Positions 1-11,784 of a DNA stretch of 29,446 nucleotides are shown in pieces. Source of the DNA: Brevipalpus yothersi (lineage: Eukaryota > Arthropoda > Arachnida > Trombidiformes > Tenuipalpidae); NCBI GenBank assembly GCA_003956705.1, contig QZCP01000235.1, positions 218,264 to 247,709 on the forward strand, written 5' to 3'. Both the position numbers and the translations under genes were made by a program. Below the pieces are notes generated by a model. The model was not told the origin of the DNA, made no database searches, and worked only from the letters and a program-made list of their open reading frames with translations. Every line of letters starts with the position of its first letter. Position 1 is the stretch's first letter.

Positions 1-50
<50 letters not shown>
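1..50. repeat. GA microsatellite at the left edge
   Basis: A pure run of 25 GA units occupies the first 50 bases; its true length is unknown because the window begins inside it. Confidence 0.98.
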
Positions 51-53
<3 letters not shown>

Positions 54-755
54 GAGAATGTTGATTTTGAGCACCCTTTTTACTGTCAAATCAAATTATT
101 TTCTTCTCCACCTAAATGATCTTCTCTTAAGAACTCCTTCTTCCTATTTGTGTTGTGATGCAAGCCTGCAATTAATCCAAGTCGAAGGGAATAGATTTAA
201 CTCTTTATTTGCTCTATTTAGTTAATGTTTCCCGCCTTTTTCTTAAGATCCCCATCAAAATTGGGCAAATCATATTCATATACACCAAATGATCATCAAA
301 CTTTTTCATTATTTCACCATAAACTAGTACACATACACGGGTCAATGATGATGAATGAAAATGTACATCTTCGATGAATGAGCATCTCTATTTGATGAAT
401 ATCGAACATGTTAATTGAGTCAAGTTCACTTTTTTTCCTCGTTCCAATGACAATTTGATTCATCATCTATAATGATGTGTGAGATGAACGAAAAAATCAT
501 TCAGTAGAGAGTAAAATTTTGCAATTCAATTGTGTCATATAGCGAATATAGAATTGAGATTCTTTCCTCTGGAATGTAGATTCCAATATTGACCAATGTG
601 TTACGTGTATGTAAAGAATGTTCATGAATGAAAAATGGAGTGATAATTATGTGACCTTAGTGATTTGTGAGCTAAGCATTTTGATTTTGATCATTTGAAA
701 AAGCATCTCAAAGGAACAGCTTATAGCAGTATTTTTGAGTGTATTCAGTGCGGTA

Positions 756-756
<1 letters not shown>

Positions 757-838
<82 letters not shown>
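757..838. repeat. GA microsatellite with GAAA edges
   Basis: AAGA units grade into about 58 nt of pure GA and then back to GAAA. The compound edges suggest slippage decay at both ends. Confidence 0.97.
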
Positions 839-839
<1 letters not shown>

Positions 840-2966
840 TCTTATCATAAGCTTTGAATCCCGAAAAATATATTGATAAGAAATCTGATCGGTTGAAGTC
901 ATTTCAGTTTGATCATCTTCTTCCCCAAAAATGAGCTGAATTTCATCCTCATCAGGTTACTCGGTTCTAAAACTCTGATTACACACTCCTTTTGGGCTAA
1001 TTAAATGGGCATCTTATTAGAACTGGAGAAAATTTTCAATCATCATTCTCCAGCATCTTTGCGGAGAATTTTTCAATCTTCAATTCCAAAAAAACTCAGG
1101 ATAGTCTGACATGAGATGTCAATTTTTCGGAGCTTCAGTTTGTGTGGCTTATCTAATGATGATAATCAGTCGATGAAAGACAGCAAATGAATGCATTCAA
1201 TTTCCGCACATCAACACTGTAAATTGACATCATGATCATTGTGAGGTAGTGTAACTGAAATTCTTGAACACAAATCGTTCTGAGGCCAAACACTTACCTC
1301 CAGGTGTGTACACACATATATCAATGTGTATGTGTGCGGACATCGATGATGATATTGATTTGGACGCTCTCTGATTGTCAATCGGGATGGAAATAAGTGT
1401 ATTGATCATTGAAAATTTAGGAAATAAGGAAGCGAAAGAAAAAGGATCATGAATCTTGAACGATTGGCATCGCAAATCATAAGGAAACAGCAAATATTAA
1501 CGAAAGACATTTGGTTTATTGAAATTCATTGAATGATAATATTTTCTTTTCCTATCTTCCATCTTTATCTGGTGAATTCATGTGGAAGTTCATATACATG
1601 TATATATATATACACTCACATTTGAAATGCAATATTTTCTCTTATTCGCTTCAATCAATCTACACTCAAAACACTATTCGCCTTTTTTTCCATCGATTTG
1701 AATCAATATTTTGACGATCATTTTGCTTGACCTCCACATGATTTGATAATCATCATAATCAATTGAAGAAAGAGAGAGAGAGAGAGAGAAAAAAAAGATA
1801 ATTTGATTGAGTGAAACTTTCGTTTCTAGGGTGACCACATGAAAGCATATGTATTAGTATATGTGTTCATAGTATATTGGCAAGCCTTTGATTGCTAATG
1901 AAAGATACTCAAAAAATCATTAAATTCTTTTGACCATCACTTTTTAAAATATCAACTTCGATTTGAATCTTGTAGTTTTCAAATATCAACTCCTTCCATC
2001 ATGATAAACCAGTTCTGTATTCAATGTTAAGTTTTACGCTATCAACTTCGTCGTTTTTCGAAATGCAATGATATTCATAATACCCAGCCTCTGGGAAACC
2101 TTCCATGATAAGTTGCAGTAATGTGAATATATCTTATGGAATATCTGAGTATCTGAGTATCTCAAAACACACATTCGATTTGAGTCTTATAGAATGTGGT
2201 GAATCACTGAAATGATAGTAACTTGTATCATCACAAATAGTTGAGAAATTTTCAAAGCTTCGGAAGTACGTAAGATTCATCTGTTGCCTGAATAGTTTGA
2301 TCTGAACTGATCTTTGAGAAAGATTGATTCAAAATATTCAACTAAATCTGAGGTGTACAGTATGTTGATCATCTTAAGACGATAATCATCACAAGAATGT
2401 GTAGAAAAAATTAGCCATCGATTACGATTACAATCAGTATCTACATTCTTTTGGTTCACTATGTCTGATCGATTATTTTAATGGTGTTACACATATTCAC
2501 GATGATCTCTCACTTCAATCTGATACCTTTGAGCTTTCTTATCTTGATGGGAAAGTTGAATTTGTGGCAGTTACTATCACATTCAAATAGATGGAAAAAT
2601 TAAATATTCAAAAATGTTGAACTTTTCTCCACCATTTCTCTCTCTCCTCAAACACACAAACACTAATTATGGGGTAAAATTTTGGTGATTAGTTGCGATC
2701 AATTTACATGATTTTCCATATCTTTTCCTCATTTTTTTCTAATCTCAATCAACCTTGGAAAATGATCAAGTCATCATTCGGCTATCTGCATCCAAAATCA
2801 TCGCTATCAATCTTTTTTGTTTCTCTTTTGCTCTCTCTCTCTCTCTTCATACTTTTTCTTGTTCAATCTTTTTGCTCATACTTATAAGATTCAGTCCTGA
2901 AAAGTTCCAGATTGCGGTTGATGTGGATACCATGCAGCATCCTCATTATCATGCAAGGCTCTTCCC

Positions 2967-2972
<6 letters not shown>

Positions 2973-3032
<60 letters not shown>
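2973..3032. repeat. GA microsatellite, 60 nt
   Basis: A pure AG run, with a smaller GA patch 80 bp downstream (3114-3130). Confidence 0.97.
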
Positions 3033-3033
<1 letters not shown>

Positions 3034-3438
3034 AAAAAGTCAGTGTCAATAATTAGGAGACTGCTGAGAAGGACGATAATGGACAGTATCACGGATCATC
3101 ATCAAGTTGAGCAAGAGAGAGAGAGAGAGAAAGATGATGGGAAGTTATGTTGATGAATTCTTTTCCTCTCTCTTCCTTATCGCGGTCATCATTTTGACTC
3201 TCGTTTTTCTTTAACAATTTTTTTCATATGTTCAACATGTATATATAGAATGAGAAATAAAGAAGGTAATTTTTGAAAATTTAGCGAAAAATTATTGCTA
3301 AAATTGAATTTGTTAAACGCAAAATTATGAATGATGTGAATGATAAGTGTTCATCATTGAAATTTCTTCTCTTCCTCTCTCAAGTAGTTACATTGTTCTC
3401 ATCACATCAGAATATTCACATAAAAATGATGCCTTGTT

Positions 3439-3439
<1 letters not shown>

Positions 3440-3473
<34 letters not shown>
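3440..3473. repeat. CT microsatellite, 34 nt
   Basis: A pure CT run in otherwise unremarkable AT-rich sequence. Confidence 0.97.
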
Positions 3474-3476
<3 letters not shown>

Positions 3477-4843
3477 TTACTCTCTTCCATAATCAGTATT
3501 TCGTGCACTTGGAATACATCTGCAAAATTCATCCACATCATACTTTTAGTCTATCCACTTTTGCATGGATCCATCAATTCGTATAGCAAACTTTCACCTC
3601 TCATCATTTGCAAAAGATAATTTCTTTCATTCTCATACTTTTTCCACATCCTTTTCGCATGTAAATGCACTATGTTTGCATTACTCACAATTTTGACTAC
3701 TATTGATGCTATTGCTCCAAGATCGTGTTGGAGAATGTGGATTGTCAAATATTGGGATGAAAATTTTTGCCCAAAATATTTAAATGAGCCTCTAATCGAT
3801 GTTTGTGTTTACATTTGAGGATGAAAATTTTATCCAAATTGTTTTCCTCTCAATCTTTGATTGAGTTAATTTCACTTTCCATCCTTTCATGATCATGAAT
3901 GCCGATGGATCGACAAGAGGAATGAGAGAGAGAGAGATAGAGAGAAAGAGAAAAAGATAGAAAGAGAGTAGAATCTTCCTACCCACATCTTTCAGCATCC
4001 TACTTTCAACTTCTATCGAGCATCATTCAACCAAGTTATTGTGTCATCCATGGAAGATGAGCTATCAATCCGAATTATGTCATTACAGTGTTCTACTTAC
4101 CATCAGTTTTAGTTTTGGTGAGCTTCGAGAATCTTTCAGAAAATCGGAAAACTTTGCAAAGATTTTATAGGGATGTAGACTTATTTTCCAAGCCAGAATG
4201 TGAGATAAAATTCAAGCATTTTTACATGATCTATATAGTGAGTGAAGTTCTTTATTCTTACTATAAGAATAGCTGAATGTTCTGAAAATTTTGCTTGCTA
4301 ACGTCAAACATTGTCTAAAATATCTCTTTACTTATGCAAAAACGGTTATCAGGCTCATCATCTTCACACTAAATGGAAAAGAATCTCGACAGTTTTTGAT
4401 CCGTAAAGATGATGAGCTTGATTATCGAAAGAAAAAGATAGAGAAGTCCATAGAAGAATAAGGAGAGTAGTAAAGGAATCTGAATTCTGTCCCTCAAAAA
4501 TGAGGCTAAATAAAATGCGACTCAACATGCACCCAGAGAGATAGAAAGAGAGAATGTTATGAGGAAAATGTTAAAATTTTAGTACAAAAATTTTCCAAAG
4601 CATACCGTTTCCATTGCATCTACTTCATTCCTCATCTCTTTGTAAGACACTCAACGTAACGGTTCATCTCCTCTTCTTCCTTCCAATCCAAAATTGTTTA
4701 CTCATTCATTCTGTTGGAGCATACATTTTTGTGCCAAAAAGCATTTAACAGTGTGTATTGTGGTGATCCTTACAGACGAGTATATCACGAAAATTCGCTC
4801 ATTCGTCCAAAAATTCTCATCTTCATATCTTCCAAGAGAGAAA

Positions 4844-4846
<3 letters not shown>

Positions 4847-4887
<41 letters not shown>
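4847..4887. repeat. CT microsatellite, about 41 nt
   Basis: A pure CT run followed by TTACTTATATCACAG; no convincing exon follows. Confidence 0.96.
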
Positions 4888-4889
<2 letters not shown>

Positions 4890-5472
4890 ACTTATATCAC
4901 AGCCAGAAAGAGCCATTCCATTATCTGAATTCATCTGTACGCATCATCTTGACTAACTAATCTATTATATTAATCCAACAATTCTAGTGTTTCTTGTCTC
5001 TTTTTCTCGCTTTACATACACAACCAAAAATATATTGCTTCACTCATTCTCCCTCATCATTCTCTCTCCATCATTCACTCCAGCCGTCATGATAATAGGA
5101 TGCACACATTAAAATTCGGCATCAGTAAGGGGTACAAGATAACAAAGAGTGAAAATTCCGGGAGAAAAACCTCTAGAAAAAAGAGAGAGAGATAGAGTAA
5201 GAAAGAGAGACGAATCTTGATTAGTAAGATGGTGAAAATTTTTGTGACAAAGACCGTTTAACAGGAGCAAAAAAAGGTCCTCAATTTGATAGATTATCCT
5301 CATCTTACAAATCTCTGTCAACATGTACTAGAGCATGAATTCATTAAGTCTCATTTACACACACATACTAAGTGCCTTAGCCCACCTCCATCTTTCCATC
5401 CTCTCTTTCCTCCCCCTCCCCACACTCATCCAACCTTGCCATCCTCTCTTCCCTCCTCCATCCCCCCCCCAG

Positions 5473-5648
5473 TCATCCTCATCCACAATGATCAGCTGAT
5501 GTGGTACGATGATGATGGGAGAAAGAGCGACATGGGAGATAAAAAGGAAGATGATACTGATGGAGAAAGAGAGAAGAAGTTTTCCAAAACTGATGCCCGA
5601 AAAACGCTCACTTCCAGAAGTAATTCCTATGTGTATATGCTTCACCAA
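5473..5648 (+). CDS. candidate exon after a C-rich pyrimidine tract
   Basis: About 90 nt of C/T-rich sequence ending in nine C and then AG precedes this block, and the donor is CACCAA/GTATGA. It enters in phase 1 and leaves in phase 0, with 58 codons. The product would be Asp/Lys/Arg-rich, with WYDDDGRKSDMGDKKEDD near the start and FSKTDARKTLTSRSNS near the end. It is not a simple repeat and its codon pattern looks protein-like. It does not chain by phase to the later plus-strand exons found, so it could belong to another transcript or be chance. Confidence 0.3.
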
Positions 5649-6740
5649 GTATGACGGCCCGTGTGAGTGATCGGCATTTGGCCTCCGTTAAAGTCAAGTC
5701 ATGAGTGTGCAATTTAAGGCCACAAAATGTGGTATTATTGTTACAAAATTATCATTTCAATTACTCTTGAGTTTGAGTGGAATATATTCACCAGTTTCAG
5801 TTCTAGGTCCCACATGATTCTGTGGGTTTTTCGAAAGCTGAAAATTATTTGAAATTCTGCCATTCAGAAAAAGAGGGAGAGAGAGAGAGAATGGCTGAAA
5901 TTGAATACCATTAATGAATGCCGAAAATATCCTTCAAGCATTCTTTTATCAGCATTTAGGCTCTTGATCAGCAATACTTGGAATCACATTTTGTAACTAA
6001 TTTCGCTCTCTCTTGATTTTGTTCCTTTTCCTCCTTTTACAGTGACTTTGATAAGTGGGAATGAATATTGGATATGGAATCTTCCAACAATGCATGCAAA
6101 AAATTACCTTGTTTTGATCTATATTTTAAATTCAAATTCATTCAAATTTTTTTTTCAAGTGTCTATCTTCCTATACATGCATGTCTCCTTGAAATCAATA
6201 TTTGCAACAATTCGCAACTTTTTAGTTGATTGAACAGCATTCCTAATCCTTCCCATAAACTTATTTTACCTTCATCATCTTCTTTATGGGCTTCTCTTGA
6301 ATTTTTTCATTCCACTACATTGAATCTGATTCAAATGAACAGTAATTAGGGAGCAAAAAAACTTTTCATCTGAATCAAATAGGCCGATTATGAAACCTTA
6401 TCAGTACCAAAAGTATTGGTTCATGAAATGATTTAAATGAATTTTCAATTTCCATAAACAGCTTGTGTGTATACAGTTCCAGTGTAATAGTAGTAGTGGT
6501 AGGAGTTTTACCCAACTTACTTCATTCTTTTGTGGCTTATGTGTCGATCAAATGATCATTCCTCACACCCAATCGACTGGATGGATATATCCAGTTAATT
6601 CGGTTACTGTCCAAAAAATAGAAATAAAAACGCAGAAGAGCAAAACACAGAAAATTTAAACATCGAATCTGAATTTTGAAGAAGAAGGATAAGAAAGAAA
6701 TGTAAATAGAGAAAGGCAAATAATAGAATTCCGGCAATAA

Positions 6741-6762
6741 CAATAATAATAATAATAATAAT
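6741..6762. repeat. AAT trinucleotide repeat
   Basis: About seven AAT units lie 230 bp downstream of the transposase stop. Confidence 0.9.
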
Positions 6763-6843
6763 CGATCTGAATGTTAGAAAAAAGTTGACCGAAGTTCAGA
6801 TTGACCTTCACCAAAATACTCAGAATGGTCAATATCCACGCCA

Positions 6844-6860
6844 CTTTGACTTCGTCAAAG
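6844..6860. repeat. short hairpin downstream of the transposase
   Basis: CTTTGAC and GTCAAAG form a perfect 7-bp stem around a 3-nt loop, about 130 nt past the transposase stop. It may be part of the element's 3' end or a chance structure. Confidence 0.4.
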
Positions 6861-6988
6861 CAGCGTGAAAATGCTCAATACGCATCAATCAGACTAACGC
6901 AAAACTACTGCGCTTGAAAATGAGGAAAAAAAGTTTCAAAAGTTTTTAGTTTTATATTGAATTAGTTGAAATTCCAATTGGAAAATTT

Positions 6989-8458
6989 TTATTCTGGCAA
7001 TTCACGAATTATGGGCCTGGGATCAGTTATTTGATTAGCGATGGCTGTTATGTATATGTTCAAGGGAATCTGAAAACTATCCAACTCTGAGGTCAGAACA
7101 ACGAGACGTCGATTGAGGTCTCTATATTTTCTGGACATGGGGATAAGTCGATGACCATTATCGATTTCCAACATTCGAATCTCCATCGACCTTTCCTCAT
7201 CCTGAATATGTCGAATAAACTTGAAAATCGTAGGATGAGCAACTTTGACCTTAGCGTTCAGCTTTCTATGCCATCCCTCAACATGATTGGTAGTCCTCAT
7301 GTTAAAGTTCTGATAACAGTTCCACATGCTAGGCGGGAAATCACCATTCATCCAAGTTCGATGAAAATAACACTCCAACTCATTGATCAAGGGCCTGGCT
7401 GGAGAACTTTCAGGAGGGCGATTAAATCTTAGGATATCGAGTGCACCTTGAAGCTCCTCTGTTGGGACGAATGGTAAAGCCATGAGGCCTTTGATGAACT
7501 TTCTGGCCAATTCATCCTCAGAATAATATGATTGAAGCCCAATTTTTTGGCAATTTCTCCAAATAGCTTGAGTAAAGTGAAATAGACATCCCTTTATGCA
7601 AGATGATGGGAATCTGGATCGCAATGCTTGGATCATTGCATTCTCATAGTCCAAGAGGAATTTGAGGGGCCTAAAACTTTTTCCGATTTTCCGTGCTGAT
7701 TCTTCAACCAATCTGAGGACCTCCTCGTAAGTTTCACGGCGCTTGTTTGTCAGAAGAATATACATAAAGCAAAAAATTCCACCCCTATATTGTCCATGTA
7801 GTGTATAAAGTTGCTTGAACAGAAGGGGGGAGACTCTGAAAGTGCCGTCCATGATGACAAACGGGCTATCACATAGTCTCTCGAGCATTTGTTTAGTTGC
7901 AAAACCAACAATTTTATCTGAGCCACTTGTTTGGAACAACAAAAATTGCTCACCCCTTCCATTCAAAGCCCACTCTCCTTCTATCGAAACCTGATCAATT
8001 GATGATGGAATCACGGGTCTACCAACCATCCTTGCACGCTGAATAGAGCTCTTCATGCGGACAAAGTCAGGTAATGCTGTCACAATTTCATCCTCTTTTT
8101 CACGATTACCATTCACCTGTGACAGAACATTTGCAATAACTTCATCATAAACCTCTCTGGAAGATTTTTCAGGGGCCACGCGAGCATTTATCTTGAGCTT
8201 ATTTCGAAAGCGTAGGGCTTCAGTATCTTGCAAAGAATCTGCATGGCCATTATGATTCTTGGTAACTTTGTAAACTTTTTCATCATCTCCAAAAACTGTA
8301 ACTATTGCACGACCATTGCACCCATCAGCTCGAAGATCACAATGACAATAATACTTTATTGCATCTTGTTCAGGAACTTTCACCTTTTTATCGCACTTAA
8401 AAATTGATTTTTCGATCAAAAAACACAAATCATTTTTATTAGTCTTGAGGATCTCCAT
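6989..8458 (-). CDS. MULE-type transposase with FLYWCH-like zinc finger
   Basis: This 489-residue frame encodes a Mutator-like (MULE) DDE transposase, which in this family cuts and moves its own element in the nucleus. The N-terminal 75 residues resemble a FLYWCH zinc finger: Cys38, Cys40 and Cys47 are followed by His69 and His72 in NHNGH. The catalytic core shows Asp204 in VIMDGTF, Asp270 in FLLDYENA, the family's C-x2-H pair in CLFHF (Cys291, His294), and a likely catalytic Glu394 in TNHVEGWH. No stop or frameshift interrupts it, so it may be a recently active copy. I start at the first ATG (8456-8458); the only in-frame codon further upstream that could start is a GTG preceded directly by a stop. 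The stop codon overlaps an AATAAA on the minus strand (6988-6993). Terminal inverted repeats were not found by eye, so the element ends are undefined. A domesticated host gene is possible. Confidence 0.9.
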   Translation of the reverse strand: MEILKTNKNDLCFLIEKSIFKCDKKVKVPEQDAIKYYCHCDLRADGCNGRAIVTVFGDDEKVYKVTKNHNGHADSLQDTEALRFRNKLKINARVAPEKSSREVYDEVIANVLSQVNGNREKEDEIVTALPDFVRMKSSIQRARMVGRPVIPSSIDQVSIEGEWALNGRGEQFLLFQTSGSDKIVGFATKQMLERLCDSPFVIMDGTFRVSPLLFKQLYTLHGQYRGGIFCFMYILLTNKRRETYEEVLRLVEESARKIGKSFRPLKFLLDYENAMIQALRSRFPSSCIKGCLFHFTQAIWRNCQKIGLQSYYSEDELARKFIKGLMALPFVPTEELQGALDILRFNRPPESSPARPLINELECYFHRTWMNGDFPPSMWNCYQNFNMRTTNHVEGWHRKLNAKVKVAHPTIFKFIRHIQDEERSMEIRMLEIDNGHRLIPMSRKYRDLNRRLVVLTSELDSFQIPLNIYITAIANQITDPRPIIRELPE

Positions 8459-8546
8459 TGTTGTGGTTCCTAACACTCACTGATTTACACTGATTCTCAA
8501 TTGCAAACTGAATATGAATCCTCTCTGCCCCTCAAACACACACCGG

Positions 8547-8602
8547 TTCCTTATCACTCTCTGTTTCACCTTTCTTCTTAATCACTTCTTCCTTATCACT
8601 CT
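8547..8602. repeat. short direct repeat upstream of the transposase
   Basis: TTCCTTATCACTCT occurs at 8547-8560 and again at 8589-8602, 42 bp apart. A second near-repeat, TTTCTTCTTAA, occurs at 8571 and 8632. This C/T-rich block precedes the minus-strand transposase and could be subterminal sequence of the element or its 5' untranslated region. Confidence 0.5.
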
Positions 8603-8612
8603 TCTGCTTTAC

Positions 8613-8655
8613 TCTCTTTCTTTTTGCCGAATTTCTTCTTAACTGACCTCTGCAT
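8613..8655 (-). CDS. possible basic 5' exon of the transposase gene
   Basis: An ATG here begins a Lys/Arg-rich peptide, MQRSVKKKFGKKKE, which ends in phase 1 at a GTAAAG donor. About 140 nt downstream on the minus strand, an acceptor (GTTAG, exon from 8469) would restore frame and join it through Arg-Thr-Thr-Thr to the transposase ATG. The result would be a nuclear-localisation-like N-terminus. Without splicing it is a 19-codon upstream ORF ending at 8596. A second Lys/Glu-rich frame without an ATG overlaps it, so the reading is uncertain. Confidence 0.2.
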
Positions 8656-9457
8656 TTTGATTTCTATGTTTCGGACAATAGCCGTTAATTCAGTAATTCC
8701 TTAGCCTCAGGTGATGGCGATAACTTGTCAGAATAGATAATCAGAATCGGAATTCAAGGTAAACCTGATGATTTTATCTGCATCAAATCTTTCTTGCTCT
8801 CTCTCTCTCACTCTCTCAATGCATTAATCAAGCTCATCTGATGGTCAGTCAATTTGAACACGAATTTTGATGATTTGACCTTTGTTTAATGATAATCAAC
8901 CAAATTTTTGTTTCATTGGCACACGAGAGAGCGTTCGATAATTTTCTATTGCTCAATTGAAAATAGTGTGAAACACTGGTTGATGAGAGAGAATATGCAT
9001 GTCCTACCCTAGCGTGAAGTACTAATTGAACACTAGTCTCTAGTTCGAGATACACACACAACAGTGGTCAAAATAATGGTCAATCGATGAAAGCCACTTG
9101 AAGCTTGTGAATATATGAATATATGTCCAGGTATATTATCAGATTGGCCACACGCGTTAACATTAATCATCCTCCTTCTTCTTTTTATCCGCTTCACTTC
9201 CTCTTCTTTTCTTCACCTTTACCTTTCTTTCTCTCTCTCTCCTCCATCTGATTCTCTCTGATTGTATTCCTTTCTACATCATCTGAGAGAGGGAAGTTCC
9301 TTTCATCATTCCTCTATTTTCAAATCTTTCACTTACCTAACCATCACTAATCATTCGTTTGCTCATATCTTCTCTCTCTTGTTATTTTGCACTTTTCTTA
9401 CCTTCTCTCTCACCTTTTTACACACTCTCTCCTCCGCTCTACTACCTTGTTCTGATC

Positions 9458-9512
<55 letters not shown>

Positions 9513-10137
9513 CTCTTTTCTTCTTTCTTACTTTTTTATTCCAACAAGATAAATGCTTTTGCAAGCAAAGTGAGTATTTTCTCACCTTTTCACATCTTTT
9601 GAAAAACTTTTTTAAATTGTTATTCTAAGTTGCTAATAATCTGGAAAATATTTCTTTCGTTTTTCTTTCTTTTTTCTCCTTCTTTTGGCTTACTTTTTAT
9701 TTCCCGCTTTTTTCTTTCTCATTCTCACTATTACTATACTCACGGTGTGTGTGTATGTATCGTTTAAGTATGTATTTCTTGATACCTGTAGGAAGCTTAC
9801 AATTCACTTTCCGTCTGACTGCCAGGAAGATGATAAGTCCACAAGATGAATGGTCTGTATGTTAGTCTATGGGAGTTTCCCCGCTTCACCAGTACATATA
9901 CACACTTGGAGTGAAAAATTTGATTCCACACAGATTTTCAACTTTTTTTAAACTAGGTCCCTTGTATATATGGATGGACAAATAGTACCATTTTGTCTTC
10001 TCTCCCTCTCTTCTTCCTCTGCCGATCCTATCTACTACATCATCCAGTGTGTGAGAGTCAAAACGTTGTCCAGATAAGACTTTCAATCACTTTTGGCTGA
10101 TTTTTCACTCTATTTTGTGTCTATTCACATGGCACAG
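8656..10137. other. non-coding, pyrimidine-rich stretch
   Basis: From about 9170 to 9720 the plus strand is strongly C/T-rich around a CT microsatellite. A 42-nt minus-strand exon-like block sits at 9744-9785 (CTTCCTACAG acceptor, GTGAGT donor), too short to trust. Confidence 0.6.
9462..9524. repeat. CT microsatellite with CTTT tail
   Basis: About 40 nt of pure CT passing into TTTC/CTCTT units, inside a longer pyrimidine-rich stretch that runs from about 9170 to 9720. Confidence 0.95.
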
Positions 10138-10226
10138 GAGAGAGAAATGTCTTCACTTGCTTGATGGGCTATCAAGATAATTTGTTCACTTGGTTCCAGA
10201 ACGATGGAGGAGAAAGAGAATCTCAG
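10138..10226 (+). CDS. candidate exon, 29 codons
   Basis: The acceptor follows CTATTTTGTGTCTATTCACATGGCACAG and the donor is a consensus CAG/GTGAAG. Entering in phase 1 and leaving in phase 0, it reads ERNVFTCLMGYQDNLFTWFQ followed by NDGGERESQ. An ATG inside (10164) also starts an 85-codon ORF that ignores the donor. The family is unknown, and it is short enough to be a chance match. Confidence 0.27.
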
Positions 10227-11124
10227 GTGAAGAGAGAGAGAGAAAAAAATATTCAATTACTCCTCATACTGAATGGAGTTCATTCAAATTTGAATTATTT
10301 TGATGCCTACATATTATCAACCGTATATACATCAACTACCATAGTCCCCGTGGACAAGCGTTTCGATAGTCCACATTTCACACCAACTTATCAGGCCAAC
10401 TTGCTGGCTATTGTGAAGTGATATTTTTCTCTCACTATTCAGCACTAAACAGCTTTTTATTGTAGATATATGTGAGGATAAATGTTCTTCTTGAAAGAAA
10501 GAGAGAGAAAGAGAAGCTTTTTTACATTGGCATACTTTATTGGTGACCATCGAATAGTTTTGTGGAACCAAAATTGAGGTCATTTGGAACAGAGAGATGA
10601 GCGACTAGGTTTGGAAAAAAAGCGAAGTAGAAAGATATTGTCATTCTCTTGAGCTTGTCACAGCATGGTGGACAATGTGTTTCACGTTAATCTGCCACCG
10701 GCTTTCACATACACACAAACACTTACATGTACATGTACAAATTTGAGCGTCAAATATGTATACACGAACTAGCACACACACTCATACCATGGTGTGGATC
10801 CGGTAAACGAATTATATCATGATGTGATTTGGTATGGCAAGACAATTACCTTACCCAATAGTGTCGCTCATATTGGTATTGTAGGTGAACAAAAATGAGG
10901 AAATTTTCAAACCAAATCGTAAACTGTACCTCAGGAACTAAGCTTTTCTCTCTCTCTTTCTTTTTTCTCGCTCAGATCTCTTTTCTCACGTCGAATAGGT
11001 GACATTTTCCTCTTCTTGTAATGTGTTCAAAGTCATTGGTGATTGACATACCATGCATGGATGGAGATGAAAAACCTCTCAGATCTCTCTTACTTTACAG
11101 AATTTGAATTTTTGGGCAACAATA

Positions 11125-11127
<3 letters not shown>

Positions 11128-11165
<38 letters not shown>
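11128..11165. repeat. CT microsatellite, 37 nt
   Basis: A pure CT run, flanked by TTTT on the left and CGTTATCG on the right. Confidence 0.96.
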
Positions 11166-11170
<5 letters not shown>

Positions 11171-11559
11171 CGTACGATTATGCAAGCTTGTGAGGATGCA
11201 AAAGATCAACAATTTCTTCTCCTAGGTTATCCAAGAAAAAAGTAACCCAGCGAATAGATTGTTGATGAGAAAGGTATTCATGAAGATGAATCATAGAGAA
11301 ACATTTTCATTCGAAACTAATGAGTGGAAACAATCTTGACAATCTTATTCTTTAATTTTAACTTTTTTGTGTGTCTCTCTAAATTGATGATCAAGTAGAT
11401 ATACGATTAGAGCCCTTTTGTGTGGATCCATTTACTGGGGTTGCCAATTGATAATGAAAAATAGTGGCCAGTGTCTGATGATGAGATGAATTCATTTGTT
11501 GATAATTCTCCAGGTAAACCAGGGAAAAAAGGGGGTCGAAATGGAATGCCACTGTGACT

Positions 11560-11561
<2 letters not shown>

Positions 11562-11630
<69 letters not shown>
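11562..11630. repeat. GA microsatellite, 69 nt
   Basis: The longest GA run in the window; only 155 bp separate it from a CT run of similar length at 11785. Confidence 0.97.
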
Positions 11631-11632
<2 letters not shown>

Positions 11633-11781
11633 ATGAATGAATGGCGATGGATGGATAATTAATCTGATGGAGGGAAGAGAGAAAAGATCCTCTCAATCGA
11701 GACTAAAGCTAAGAAAAGAAGAAGAAGCAGAGGCCTGATCAAAAAAGAAGATACTGCCTCTTTCGCTCTCTTTTTTCTTCT

Positions 11782-11784
<3 letters not shown>

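Larger units (their letters stand above)
51..5472. other. non-coding AT-rich stretch
   Basis: Apart from the microsatellites I see no convincing gene. Weak minus-strand exon-like blocks occur at 1298-1370 (acceptor GACAATCAG, donor GGAG/GTAAGTG, 24 codons) and 4101-4151 (FSDFLKDSRSSPKLKLM before ATG/GTAAGTAG); both are at chance level alone. Confidence 0.6.
5649..6988. other. non-coding AT-rich stretch
   Basis: No supported gene. It holds a short GA run (5879-5890), a hairpin, and an AAT repeat near the transposase end. Part of it may be 3' sequence of the transposon. Confidence 0.6.

Noticed and set aside
708..902. ORFs made mostly of Ser-Leu or Arg-Glu repeats across GA/CT tracts, here and at 2755-3153, 11391-11696, 12480-12782 (upper part), 19661-19923, 24682-24870 and 26517-26741
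   Set aside because: A dinucleotide run is open in every frame, so these frames are products of the microsatellites. Their flanks show no start or family signal.
6537..6743. minus-strand ORF and a GAA/GTAAGT donor near 6520
   Set aside because: All three frames before the donor meet stops when a usable acceptor is sought.
9262..9628. plus-strand ORFs rich in Ser, Leu and Phe
   Set aside because: They come from the C/T-rich stretch; no splice or start support.
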